Positions 52,480 through 61,025 of a stretch of 64,000 nucleotides of DNA are shown piece by piece. The notes beneath the pieces were generated by a model. It did no database searches, had not been told where the DNA came from, and saw only the letters and a list, made by a program, of their open reading frames with translations. The stretch comes from an uncultured Candidatus Saccharibacteria bacterium. Lineage in GTDB: Bacteria; Patescibacteriota; Saccharimonadia; Saccharimonadales; Saccharimonadaceae. The stretch covers positions 1-64,000 of the forward strand of contig CALLZM010000006.1 of NCBI GenBank assembly GCA_937858705.1, given 5' to 3'. Position numbers and translations under genes: made by a program. Positions within the stretch are counted from its first letter, which is position 1, and every line of letters begins with the position of its first letter.

Positions 52480-54723
52480 TTATTCGTCATACTCTTCAGG
52501 AGAATCATCACCATCGAGCTCCGAAAGGCTCGAAATCAACACTTCCCGTGGCCGCGAACCATCTGCTGGCCCAATGATACCCTGCTCTTCCATTTCTTCA
52601 ATGATTCTTGCAGCTCGAGCATAGCCAATACGCAGACGGCGCTGCAATAGACTCGTCGAAGCCTTGCGTCCCTCGATAACCACGCGCACAGCATCGCGGA
52701 ACATGTCATCACTCCCCTCGGAATCAAAATCCATCACGACTCCGCCTTTACCATTCAGCTGTACGGGGTGGCTGACAATCTCATCGTTATACTGCGGCGG
52801 TGCCTGCTGACGCAAATGATCAGTAATCTTCAGCACTTCATCATCCATCACCCACGCACCCTGAATGCGCTGCGGCTTCCCCATATCGGCAGTCTTAAAT
52901 AGCATATCACCCTGGCCAAGCAGCTTTTCTGCCCCAATTTGGTCGAGAATCGTCCGTGAGTCAACCTGGCTCGCCACCGTAAAGGCAATGCGCGCCGGCA
53001 CATTGGCCTTGATGAGACCAGTGATGACATCGACACTCGGCCGCTGCGTCGCCAATACCAAATGGATACCAACTGCTCGCGCCTTTTGTGCCAGGCGGAC
53101 AATCAGCGCCTCAACATCACGCGCCGCCACCATCATCAGGTCGGCCAGCTCATCGATAACGATGACTATATATGGCATTTTCCCTTCACTCATCTCTTGC
53201 TTAATACCCGTTTCGTCTTCAATCGCCACATGTTTGCCTCGCGATTTCATACGCTGATTGTACGAAGTAATATCTCGTACGCGCTCCTCGGCCAACAGTT
53301 TATATCGCCGTTCCATCTCATTGGTCGCCCATTTCAAGGCACTAATAGTCTTCTCTGGCTCAACAATCACCGGAGTAAGCAGGTGTGGGATATCTTCATA
53401 CGGTGCCATTTCCACTTGCTTCGGGTCGACCAAAATGAGCTTCATATCACTCGGACTATTGCGGTACAGCAAGCTCGTCAGCAGCGTATTGATCATCACC
53501 GACTTACCCGAACCTGTTTGACCGGCGATGAGCAAATGCGGCATTTTGTTCAGCCGCCCAACCACTGGTTGTCCAGATATATCTTTACCAATCGCAAAGC
53601 TCAACGGCTCATGCGCCGCCTTCCACTGCCGGCTATTCAACACGCCATACAGCCGCACATCAGCCGCCTTCCGGTTCGGCACCTCTATACCAACCGCTTT
53701 CTGCCCTGGTATTGGCGCTTCGATACGCAGACTTTGTGCTGCCAAATTCAGCGCCAAATTCGTCTCTAGCGCCGTAATTCGCGTCAATTTCACGCCGCTT
53801 GGCGGCCGCAGTGTATATTGCGTCACTTTTGGCCCAATATTCGCGCCTTCCATTTTGACATCAATGCTGAATTCATGGAGAGTGTCGCGAATCGTTTCGG
53901 CATTGTGCTCGATATCCCCCGCATCGGCAGGACTTTCTTTTTTCTCGAGCAGCTCAAGGCTCGGTGCTTTCCAATTTGGATCGGTCGCCATCACCAGTGC
54001 CGCTTGGTCTTCTGCCGCCTTATCTTGCTTGACACTGCCTTTTAGGCTCGACAACTTGCTGGTCTTTTTCTCTTGCGCAGCTTTTTCGGCTGGGCTCAAC
54101 ATCGGCACGCCAGCGTTTAGCTTGAAGTCGTTCATTTGCTTGTCGCTCGCTTCTACTTCAGCGGCTTTTTTCATTACCTTACTATTTGCCGTTTCTTCAC
54201 TAGTATCTCGCGCCGTTATGTCACGAATCCAGTCGATGATGGCATTTGGTGTCAGTCGCAAAGCAGCTAGCAGCGTCACAATGATAAGCAATATATAGAT
54301 AAAGGTCGCCACCGCAGTATCTACTAGCGACAGCATACCGCCATTGACAGTATCACCAATAAACCCTCCAGTCGGCTGGCCATTCGCATCGTTATATAAA
54401 CCAAACAAACCAGCCACCCATAATACGAGGAGCGGCAGCGTGAACCGCGTGAGCCACGACGGTTTATTGTTCTCTGCTCGGAATATCTCAACCGCCGCAT
54501 AGATAAACACGAGTGGCAAGATATAAGTAGCGTAGCCAACCGTAGTGAGCAGACTCTCGTTCAGCCACTCGAGCACCGGACCGCCCGAACCAAACCACGC
54601 CACCACGAGCAGTAGACCAAGCGCGATCAAACTCACCGCACCGACTTGCGGCCAAAAGCCACTCGGCAGCAGTTTTTCTGCTTTCGCTTTACTGGTTTTT
54701 CTGCTTTTTCGTTTCTTTGCCAT
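52480..54723 (-). CDS. ftsK: DNA translocase FtsK/SpoIIIE
   Basis: 747 aa. Four membrane helices (about 22-165), a short linker with charged residues, then the alpha/beta motor with Walker A IAGQTGSGKSVMINTLL and Walker B VIVIDELADLMM, and a C-terminal winged-helix gamma domain (about 675-735, RRLRIGYARAARIIEEMEEQGIIG) that reads KOPS-like sequences. It moves chromosomal DNA through the septum. The Xer recombinase at 29279 is the usual partner. TATAAT lies ten bases before the start. Confidence 0.97.
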   Translation of the reverse strand: MAKKRKSRKTSKAKAEKLLPSGFWPQVGAVSLIALGLLLVVAWFGSGGPVLEWLNESLLTTVGYATYILPLVFIYAAVEIFRAENNKPSWLTRFTLPLLVLWVAGLFGLYNDANGQPTGGFIGDTVNGGMLSLVDTAVATFIYILLIIVTLLAALRLTPNAIIDWIRDITARDTSEETANSKVMKKAAEVEASDKQMNDFKLNAGVPMLSPAEKAAQEKKTSKLSSLKGSVKQDKAAEDQAALVMATDPNWKAPSLELLEKKESPADAGDIEHNAETIRDTLHEFSIDVKMEGANIGPKVTQYTLRPPSGVKLTRITALETNLALNLAAQSLRIEAPIPGQKAVGIEVPNRKAADVRLYGVLNSRQWKAAHEPLSFAIGKDISGQPVVGRLNKMPHLLIAGQTGSGKSVMINTLLTSLLYRNSPSDMKLILVDPKQVEMAPYEDIPHLLTPVIVEPEKTISALKWATNEMERRYKLLAEERVRDITSYNQRMKSRGKHVAIEDETGIKQEMSEGKMPYIVIVIDELADLMMVAARDVEALIVRLAQKARAVGIHLVLATQRPSVDVITGLIKANVPARIAFTVASQVDSRTILDQIGAEKLLGQGDMLFKTADMGKPQRIQGAWVMDDEVLKITDHLRQQAPPQYNDEIVSHPVQLNGKGGVVMDFDSEGSDDMFRDAVRVVIEGRKASTSLLQRRLRIGYARAARIIEEMEEQGIIGPADGSRPREVLISSLSELDGDDSPEEYDE

Positions 54724-54868
54724 AGCTTTTTCTATTATAACACTTCAGCTTACTGTTTGTTCATATAGTTACTCTTTTAGTATAGCATAAACGGTATGAA
54801 AATGCAATACGCTCATAGAAGAATACCTCCCCTACGGCTAAAAGTCAGACTATGCTACAGTAAAAAAC

Positions 54869-55471
54869 ATGGAAATAGCAAAAATCATCGCCCTCTCTGA
54901 ACTGTTAGGTGAAATGGGGCACATCAAGCGAGCAACTCGATTGCCGAATGGCGAGGCAGAGTCTGATTCTCACCACAGCTTCTCCTTGGCGCTCATCGCA
55001 TACCATATAGTGGTCACCCGCTGCCCCGAACTTGATGCACCAAAAGTACTGCTTTTTGCATTGGCACACGATTTATTGGAGATTTTAACAGGCGATGACG
55101 ACACTCTGCACCTCACACAGCAACAACTAGTCGCGAAGCACCAGCGAGAAAAGCAAGCGGCTATTGAATTCAAAACAATTTTTGCCGATTATCCAGAGCT
55201 ACAACAGGCTCTTTACGACTACGAGAAGCTCGACACCGCCGAGGCCGCCACAGTATTCGTGCTCGACAAGGCCTGCACTACCTGGACTCATCATGCAGAT
55301 AATGGCAAGCATGCTCGCGAGCAACGAAACCTTACTTCAGAAAAAGACATCATGAAATGGGCTGACCGACAGAGGGAGAAAATACACAATCGTCTACACG
55401 CTCAACCGCCTCAAGCTATTTTCGACCTATTTGAAGATTCTTGCGCTGCGTTACAAAATTTGTATCAGTAG
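54869..55471 (+). CDS. HD-domain phosphohydrolase (YfbR/HDDC2-like)
   Basis: 200 aa. HD motif: SHHSFSLALIAYH (His) and ALAHDLLEILTGD (His-Asp), with the downstream Asp near LDTAEAATVFVLDK. Close relatives hydrolyse 5'-nucleotides. The ATG follows TACAGT by seven bases, nearly leaderless. It stands alone upstream of the orphan gene. Confidence 0.85.
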   Translation: MEIAKIIALSELLGEMGHIKRATRLPNGEAESDSHHSFSLALIAYHIVVTRCPELDAPKVLLFALAHDLLEILTGDDDTLHLTQQQLVAKHQREKQAAIEFKTIFADYPELQQALYDYEKLDTAEAATVFVLDKACTTWTHHADNGKHAREQRNLTSEKDIMKWADRQREKIHNRLHAQPPQAIFDLFEDSCAALQNLYQ

Positions 55472-55510
55472 TAGGAAAAAGCAGAAAAAGGCCGAAAACA
55501 CCGCCATGCT

Positions 55511-55538
55511 ATTGACAAATGTGTGTAATTTTGTCAAT
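55511..55538 (+). promoter_or_regulatory. Operator-like palindrome overlapping a promoter
   Basis: ATTGACAAA and TTTGTCAAT (9-bp arms, 10-bp gap) overlap TTGACA (55512-55517) and CAATAT (55535-55540) spaced by 17. The ATG at 55548 follows the -10 by seven bases. Such symmetry over both hexamers is typical of a repressor site. Confidence 0.7.
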
Positions 55539-55547
55539 ATAAGTCAA

Positions 55548-56240
55548 ATGAGTAGAGAACAGAGGTATACACCCCTAGCAAGCATACCCTCCGCCTATGA
55601 CGGTCAAAATGGTCAAATGACCTGGAACTTTTCACTGCCACCCACTGTCGACACTGAACGACTTGTCATGGACAGCCGTCAGCTGAGACGAATAATGACA
55701 GTGGCTGCCTTTCGTGCAGTACATATTACTGAGCATCAGGGCGAGCAAACGATATTTACCCCAGAAATCAGCGGCATAGATGCATCCGGACAGGCAACAG
55801 CTTCCTTGAAGGGTACGCTCAATAGAGCGAAGCGACAGCGACCCTCACATAGAGATGATTATAGCCCTCGTATAATGAGAATGCACGGGAAAACACGGGC
55901 CATCGCATCGTTAAACAAGCCAGAGCTAGCAGCCAGAGTAGTCGATGCCAACCATCATAAACAAGAACTCACGAGTGAAGCGGCCTGGAGCAAGGAATTG
56001 AATAATGCCATAAATGAATCCCTCAGAGCAACAGCCCGAGAGCATCTCGTCAATAGAGACAACACCGCTGGCCGCCTTCTCACTAGCGCGTGTTACGGCT
56101 ACATAAGTGCCGCAACAGCAGTATCGCATATCAATCCAGAAACAACCCACAGGCGGACCGCTAGTGGTGTATATACCCGCTGCTGTCGCAGTAACCGAGG
56201 CGCTCGTAAGCTCATACACGGGCAGAAATATGCTCCCTGA
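55548..56240 (+). CDS. Orphan protein of unknown function
   Basis: 230 aa from ATG 55548 (an alternative longer frame starts inside the HD gene). Rich in R, A and T, mostly soluble by composition; a helical stretch about 135-175, and cysteines only near the C-terminus (SACYG, TRCCRS). I do not recognise it. It is placed behind a promoter with a strong palindrome and stands alone, followed by about 118 bases without features (56241-56358). A repressed accessory gene is a fair guess. Confidence 0.6.
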   Translation: MSREQRYTPLASIPSAYDGQNGQMTWNFSLPPTVDTERLVMDSRQLRRIMTVAAFRAVHITEHQGEQTIFTPEISGIDASGQATASLKGTLNRAKRQRPSHRDDYSPRIMRMHGKTRAIASLNKPELAARVVDANHHKQELTSEAAWSKELNNAINESLRATAREHLVNRDNTAGRLLTSACYGYISAATAVSHINPETTHRRTASGVYTRCCRSNRGARKLIHGQKYAP

Positions 56241-56358
56241 ACGCCGCTAGTCACTCACACCCGCCGGGGCCGAACAGTGGGACCGCTACCTGGCTACTGT
56301 CGCCCTCACACGATGCATGCCTTTGATAAAAGTGCGAAAATAGCTGGCAGCGACAAAA

Positions 56359-58497
56359 TCAGCCAAATATCCGCGGCTCGCGCTCGCCATGCGGCACTTG
56401 CGCTGGGCTATCTGGCACTTGTCGCGAAGGGAATTTCCGGCGCGGCATAGTAGAAACGCCCGCCTTTTGTGGCGGCTGTGGCGCCCTCTGCTCACCTTGC
56501 GGCCTATCGCCGCCTGGTTTTTTGCCGCCTCCACCAACTTCATTTACCACTGGTATCACTATCGGTGTTCGCCTGGTTTGGTCATACAAAATATGAGTAA
56601 TTTCATCGCGTAATTCCTTCTTGAACGCGTCCATATCGACTTTTTTACCCGCTAGACCTCTCGCAGCCTTCTGCTTGAGATATTGGCGAATCATATTCAT
56701 CAACTCTTCAGAGTCACGCATATAAATAAAGCCGCGGCTGATGATATCTGGACTCGTGAGTAGCCGTCCAGTGCCCCGTTGAATGGTGAGCACTACAATG
56801 AACATGCCCTCTTGACTCATGTGTATACGGTCTTTCAATACTACTTCGCTGACAACTGCCCCGCTGTCATCATACATAACACCGCCTACAGGAATCCGTC
56901 CTACTTTCTGCGCACCATCTGGTGTAATTTCTACAACATCACCAGCATCACAGACAAAAATGTTATCTCGCGGTATGCCATTTTCTTTTTCTGCTAGGCG
57001 TGCGTTGTGCACCAGCATGTGGAACTCGCCGTGGTTTGGTATGTAATATTTTGGATTGAGCGCATTGATAAGCTTTACATGGTCTTCATAATAGCCGTGG
57101 CCTGAGAGGTGTAGCCGACCAACACCCGTGAGGTGCGTTTTACGGTCTTGTAGTACTTCGCCGCCTTCACGCATGAGGCCATCGACGGTACGAACCACAT
57201 ATTTTTCATTGCCTGGCACAACACTCGAGCTAAAGACAATGACATCGTTGGCTTTTACCTTCAGAAATTTGTGAGCGCCAGAAGCCATGCGGTTCAGCAC
57301 TGCGTTAAACTCACCCTGCGATCCAGTACATACCACAGTCACTTTGTTATCTGGTAATTTTACGATATCTTCCATCTTTACCACGACATCTTTCGGAATC
57401 TTGATAACTCCAGACCGCAATGCTACCTCGAGGTTCTGGATGATACTATAGCCCGAAAACGCCACCTTGCGATCGTGTTTCTTAGCCTCTTCAAGAATCA
57501 GCTGCATACGGTGGAGCATACTCGAAAAGCTGCTGATAATGATACGGCTCTGGCTGTACATATCCATAATTTCACCGATACTGTGCTGGATGTCATGTTC
57601 GCTATGTTCAAGGTTGCTACCCTCGCTCTCACAGTTGGTACTTTCGTTCAAGAACACCAATATGCCTTCTTTGGTAGCGATCTCGGTCATGCGATCCATA
57701 TCGAATTTCTTACCATCAACAGGGTCGTCCTCAAACCGCCAGTCACCACTACACAGCACTACACCAAGCGGCGTACGAATAACGACCGCCGTTGCATCTG
57801 GAATGGAATGGTTCACGCGAACGAGTTCAACGCTAAAGCTGTCGCCCAATTGTACTTGCTCGTGCATTTCGGGGTCCAGTATGTGATAATCTGGCTCATA
57901 GCTGCCGTCGCTCTCTTCCATATTGCGCTGCAGCATACCCACGGTGAATTTACTGCCGTACACTGGTGCAGGAATTTTCGGTACAAGATGGCGAAATGCG
58001 CCGATATGGTCGAGGTGTCCGTGAGTGAACACATGTCCGCGAATTTTGTGCTTGTTTTCTTCGAGCCAAGCAACATCTGGCGTGATGTAGTTGATGCCCG
58101 GATAGTCACCGCCTGGAAATAAAAAGCCCATATCGACAACAACGATGTCATTATCGTACTCAAACGCCGTCATATTTTTACCAATACCCATTTCACCTAC
58201 ACCACCGATTGGAATAATTTTTAGGGTTGGACGAGGTGTTCGATTGCCCTTTGGCTGGTCTTTGATGCTAAATTGCTTGCCACCATAGCCGTTATATACT
58301 GATTTGTTGACTGGCACATTGATGACATGCTGGCTCGATTTTAGCTGCACAGTCTCAGAAGTTCGCCGTTGTGCTCGAAACACTTCACCTTTTCTGGTGG
58401 TCGTTGCGTTCAGCACGGTGTTGTTTGATTTTTTAGGTTGGTGCGGCCGTTTATTGGCATCGTCTGCCTGCGGCTTCGCGAGTCGTCGTTGACCCAT
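56359..58497 (-). CDS. rnj: Ribonuclease J
   Basis: 712 aa. Metallo-beta-lactamase/beta-CASP RNase with THGHLDHIGAFRHL (zinc), the beta-CASP blocks STNCESEGSNLEHSE and VVCTGSQGEFNAVLNRM, and the RNase J C-terminal domain. A non-conserved N-terminal extension (about 90 residues, basic) and a P/G/Q-rich tail (about 650-712) flank the core. RNase J has endo- and 5'-exonuclease activity in mRNA decay; with PNPase at 61026 it would supply the main turnover enzymes. The start has AAAGGAG in front and the promoter (58613-58641) gives a ~108-nt leader with an AGGAA/TTCCT hairpin. Confidence 0.95.
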   Translation of the reverse strand: MGQRRLAKPQADDANKRPHQPKKSNNTVLNATTTRKGEVFRAQRRTSETVQLKSSQHVINVPVNKSVYNGYGGKQFSIKDQPKGNRTPRPTLKIIPIGGVGEMGIGKNMTAFEYDNDIVVVDMGFLFPGGDYPGINYITPDVAWLEENKHKIRGHVFTHGHLDHIGAFRHLVPKIPAPVYGSKFTVGMLQRNMEESDGSYEPDYHILDPEMHEQVQLGDSFSVELVRVNHSIPDATAVVIRTPLGVVLCSGDWRFEDDPVDGKKFDMDRMTEIATKEGILVFLNESTNCESEGSNLEHSEHDIQHSIGEIMDMYSQSRIIISSFSSMLHRMQLILEEAKKHDRKVAFSGYSIIQNLEVALRSGVIKIPKDVVVKMEDIVKLPDNKVTVVCTGSQGEFNAVLNRMASGAHKFLKVKANDVIVFSSSVVPGNEKYVVRTVDGLMREGGEVLQDRKTHLTGVGRLHLSGHGYYEDHVKLINALNPKYYIPNHGEFHMLVHNARLAEKENGIPRDNIFVCDAGDVVEITPDGAQKVGRIPVGGVMYDDSGAVVSEVVLKDRIHMSQEGMFIVVLTIQRGTGRLLTSPDIISRGFIYMRDSEELMNMIRQYLKQKAARGLAGKKVDMDAFKKELRDEITHILYDQTRRTPIVIPVVNEVGGGGKKPGGDRPQGEQRAPQPPQKAGVSTMPRRKFPSRQVPDSPAQVPHGEREPRIFG

Positions 58498-58612
58498 AAT
58501 GTATTGTTTCTCCTTTGTTTATTACAATAAAATTGCTTAGTTACAATATAAATACAAGAGGAGGAGCTGATGCAGATTAGTTTAGGAATCAATTCCTCTA
58601 GTAAGTGTTGTT

Positions 58613-58641
58613 AGTATAGCAAAGGCCCGCATTGAAGTCAA
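58613..58641 (-). promoter_or_regulatory. RNase J promoter
   Basis: TTGACT (58641-58636), 17-nt spacer, TATACT (58618-58613); a leader of about 108 nt follows, long for this genome. Confidence 0.75.
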
Positions 58642-58663
58642 TGAACCTAGACAATAATTCGTG

Positions 58664-59239
58664 TTAATTTGCTCTCTTTACCGCCTCAGCCGCCTGCAAA
58701 AAATCATCAATCAATACCTGGCGCATGGAGCCATTGTACAAAGCGGCGGCTGGATGATAGAGGGGGATGACCAAAAATTCATATTCATGATATCGCACTT
58801 TTCGCGCATGACCATGGTCTCGAGATATGCGTAAATCTGGAATAAACGCCGCACCGCTATGCCGGCCGAGTGTAATGACTGCACTGGGGCGAATAATCTC
58901 TAGTTGGCGCATAAGATACGGCCAGAATTCTCGTTTTTCCTCGAGTTCAGGGTCGCGATTGTTCGGTGGACGGTATTTGACGATGTTAGTGATATAGACA
59001 TCGCTCCGCACCAATCCTGCTTGCTCTAGCATCTCATTCAAAAACTTCCCTGCCGCACCAACAAATGGCAGCCCTTGCTCATCTTCTTTCTGTCCTGGCG
59101 CTTCACCGATGAACACGATATCAGCATCTGGATTGCCATCACCCATGACTAGCTGTGTTGCGCTAGCCGCCAGTTCTGGGCAGACATTTTTCTCGAGAAT
59201 CGTTGCCTTTAAAGCGTCGAGTTGATCTTGCTTAGTCAT
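58664..59239 (-). CDS. Family 4-like uracil-DNA glycosylase lacking Fe-S cysteines
   Basis: 191 aa. The active-site block FIGEAPGQKEDEQGLPFVGAAGKFLNEML and YHPAAALYNG near the C-terminus are those of family 4 UDGs, which excise uracil. The family binds a 4Fe-4S cluster with four cysteines (C-x2-C near the start, ...KCRPPxNR, C in EAC); here only the first Cys (NVC) is kept, and the site reads ITNIVKYRPPNNRDP and ELEEKREFWPYL. The protein must therefore lack the cluster. Single gene between RNase J and the dehydrogenase. Confidence 0.85.
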   Translation of the reverse strand: MTKQDQLDALKATILEKNVCPELAASATQLVMGDGNPDADIVFIGEAPGQKEDEQGLPFVGAAGKFLNEMLEQAGLVRSDVYITNIVKYRPPNNRDPELEEKREFWPYLMRQLEIIRPSAVITLGRHSGAAFIPDLRISRDHGHARKVRYHEYEFLVIPLYHPAAALYNGSMRQVLIDDFLQAAEAVKRAN

Positions 59240-59305
59240 AATTTCATTGTACTAGATAAAAACTAGTATACAAAACCACAAAGCATAAGCTATACTAAGC
59301 TATAT

Positions 59306-60319
59306 ATGGCTAAAATATCTTTTTACGACACAACAGAGGTTGATCAGCAGCAATTGGTGGCTGCACTCGCCTCAACCGACCATGCATGGGAATTCCGTGA
59401 AGGTCCAGTAGCAATCGATAACATCGACCCCGAGGCTGAAATCCTTTCAGTGTTTGTTGGCGACCAAATTACTCGAGAAGTAATGCAAGCAATGCCGAAC
59501 CTCAAGCTCATCGCCTGCCGTTCGACTGGCTATGACAACATCGACCTCCATGCCGCGCGCGATCATGGTGTCACTGTTGTCAATGTTCCATCATATGGCG
59601 ACGAAACAGTAGCCGAATACAGCATCACTCTCATATTGCTGCTTTCTCGCTCAATTCCACAAACCCTCAATGTAGTAGCACACGACAAACTCGACCCTGC
59701 CGAAACAACTGGGTTTGACCTGCAAGGGAAAACTGTCGGTATTTTAGGTACAGGACGCATTGGTCAACGCATGGCTCGCCTCTGTCACGCATTTGGCATG
59801 AAGGTGGTGGCTTTTGACCCACACCCAAATGAAGATCTCATTCGAGACATCGATGCCCACTATTGCTCACTCGACGAGCTAGCTGCTATGAGCGATGTCA
59901 TTTCGCTCCACATGCCGTACCTGCCAAGTACCCATCACACCGTGAACAAAGATTTTATCACCAAGCTGAAGCCTGGTGCAATTATCATCAACACTGGTCG
60001 AGGTGAGCTCATCGATACCGAAGCGCTGCTGGACGGTTTGCTTTCGGGGAAAGTCGGTGGTGCCGGGCTCGATGTTATCGAAAACGAATCATTGATGCAG
60101 CTTGAAACGCAGATTCAAGTATACGAAGAAGAATACCAAGAAAAACTCGCTTTCCTCGGTAAATTGCATGTTCTACGATCGCTGCCAAATGTTATCATTA
60201 CACCACACAACGCGTATAATACCGTTGAGGCCAGGGGTCGCATCAACCAAACTACCGCTGATAATATCATCAACTTTTGGTATGGCAACATACCAAATGA
60301 AGTCACTATTAAGGAGTAA
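59306..60319 (+). CDS. D-2-hydroxyacid dehydrogenase (D-lactate dehydrogenase-like)
   Basis: 337 aa. NAD-binding VGILGTGRIGQRMARLC, catalytic Arg in NTGRGELIDTEALL, Glu in LDVIENESL and His in ITPHNAYNT. It belongs to the D-lactate dehydrogenase group by the two-domain layout and length. Fermentation of pyruvate to D-lactate fits the reduced metabolism of the group. TATACT lies nine bases upstream of ATG, so the leader is very short. Phosphoglycerate mutase follows by seven bases. Confidence 0.92.
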   Translation: MAKISFYDTTEVDQQQLVAALASTDHAWEFREGPVAIDNIDPEAEILSVFVGDQITREVMQAMPNLKLIACRSTGYDNIDLHAARDHGVTVVNVPSYGDETVAEYSITLILLLSRSIPQTLNVVAHDKLDPAETTGFDLQGKTVGILGTGRIGQRMARLCHAFGMKVVAFDPHPNEDLIRDIDAHYCSLDELAAMSDVISLHMPYLPSTHHTVNKDFITKLKPGAIIINTGRGELIDTEALLDGLLSGKVGGAGLDVIENESLMQLETQIQVYEEEYQEKLAFLGKLHVLRSLPNVIITPHNAYNTVEARGRINQTTADNIINFWYGNIPNEVTIKE

Positions 60320-60326
60320 CCATATC

Positions 60327-60959
60327 ATGAATGAACCAACTAAAGGCATCCTTGTGCTTATTCGTCACGCCGAAAGTGAGTGGAATGCGCTCGGTAAATG
60401 GACTGGTGTTACCGATGTACACCTCAGTGAAACAGGCTACAAACAGGCTGAGATATTTGGCGATACTATCACAGATATTCGTTTCGATGAAGCATTTTGC
60501 TCGGAACAAACTCGAGCATTCGAAACGCTACAAGGTATTCTCAAAGCTTCAGACCAACAAGATATATTAGTTACTCGGAATGGCGCTATCAACGAGCGCG
60601 ACTACGGCGACTATACTGGCATGAATAAGTTTGAAGTTCGTGACGAAATTGGCGAAGAAGCGTTCAACGCCATTCGCCGCGGCTGGGACACACCGATTCC
60701 CCATGGTGAGACGCTGAAAGATGTATACAGTCGCTCGGTGCCTTACTTTAAAGAAGTCATTTTACCAAAACTGCAGCGGGGTGAAAATATTCTTATCGTA
60801 GCCCACGGCAATTCGCTTCGCTCACTCATTAAGCATCTTGAAAATGTTTCCGACGACGGCGTTGCTGGTTTAGAAATGGATTTCGGCAAGTTCGTCATCT
60901 ATCAGTTCGATGAGAATGGTCAGATTGTCAATCGCGAAGAACGACAAGCAGCCGTATAA
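60327..60959 (+). CDS. gpmA: 2,3-bisphosphoglycerate-dependent phosphoglycerate mutase
   Basis: 210 aa. Histidine-phosphatase fold: LVLIRHAESEWN (catalytic His, with Ala for the usual Gly), INERDYGDYTGMNK, VAHGNSLRSLIKHLE. It interconverts 2- and 3-phosphoglycerate in glycolysis. An AAGGAG precedes the start by ten bases, and it is co-transcribed with the dehydrogenase. Confidence 0.93.
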   Translation: MNEPTKGILVLIRHAESEWNALGKWTGVTDVHLSETGYKQAEIFGDTITDIRFDEAFCSEQTRAFETLQGILKASDQQDILVTRNGAINERDYGDYTGMNKFEVRDEIGEEAFNAIRRGWDTPIPHGETLKDVYSRSVPYFKEVILPKLQRGENILIVAHGNSLRSLIKHLENVSDDGVAGLEMDFGKFVIYQFDENGQIVNREERQAAV

Positions 60960-60979
60960 CAACCTCTTCGAGACCAATC

Positions 60980-61012
60980 AAAACCCCCGTCATGCTAACG
61001 GGGGTTTTCTTT
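60980..61012. terminator. Terminator between gpmA and pnp
   Basis: AAAACCCCCGT and ACGGGGGTTTT arms around CATGCTA, with T-rich sequence on both sides; serves both converging genes. Confidence 0.9.
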
Positions 61013-61025
61013 TTCCTGAGAGCGC

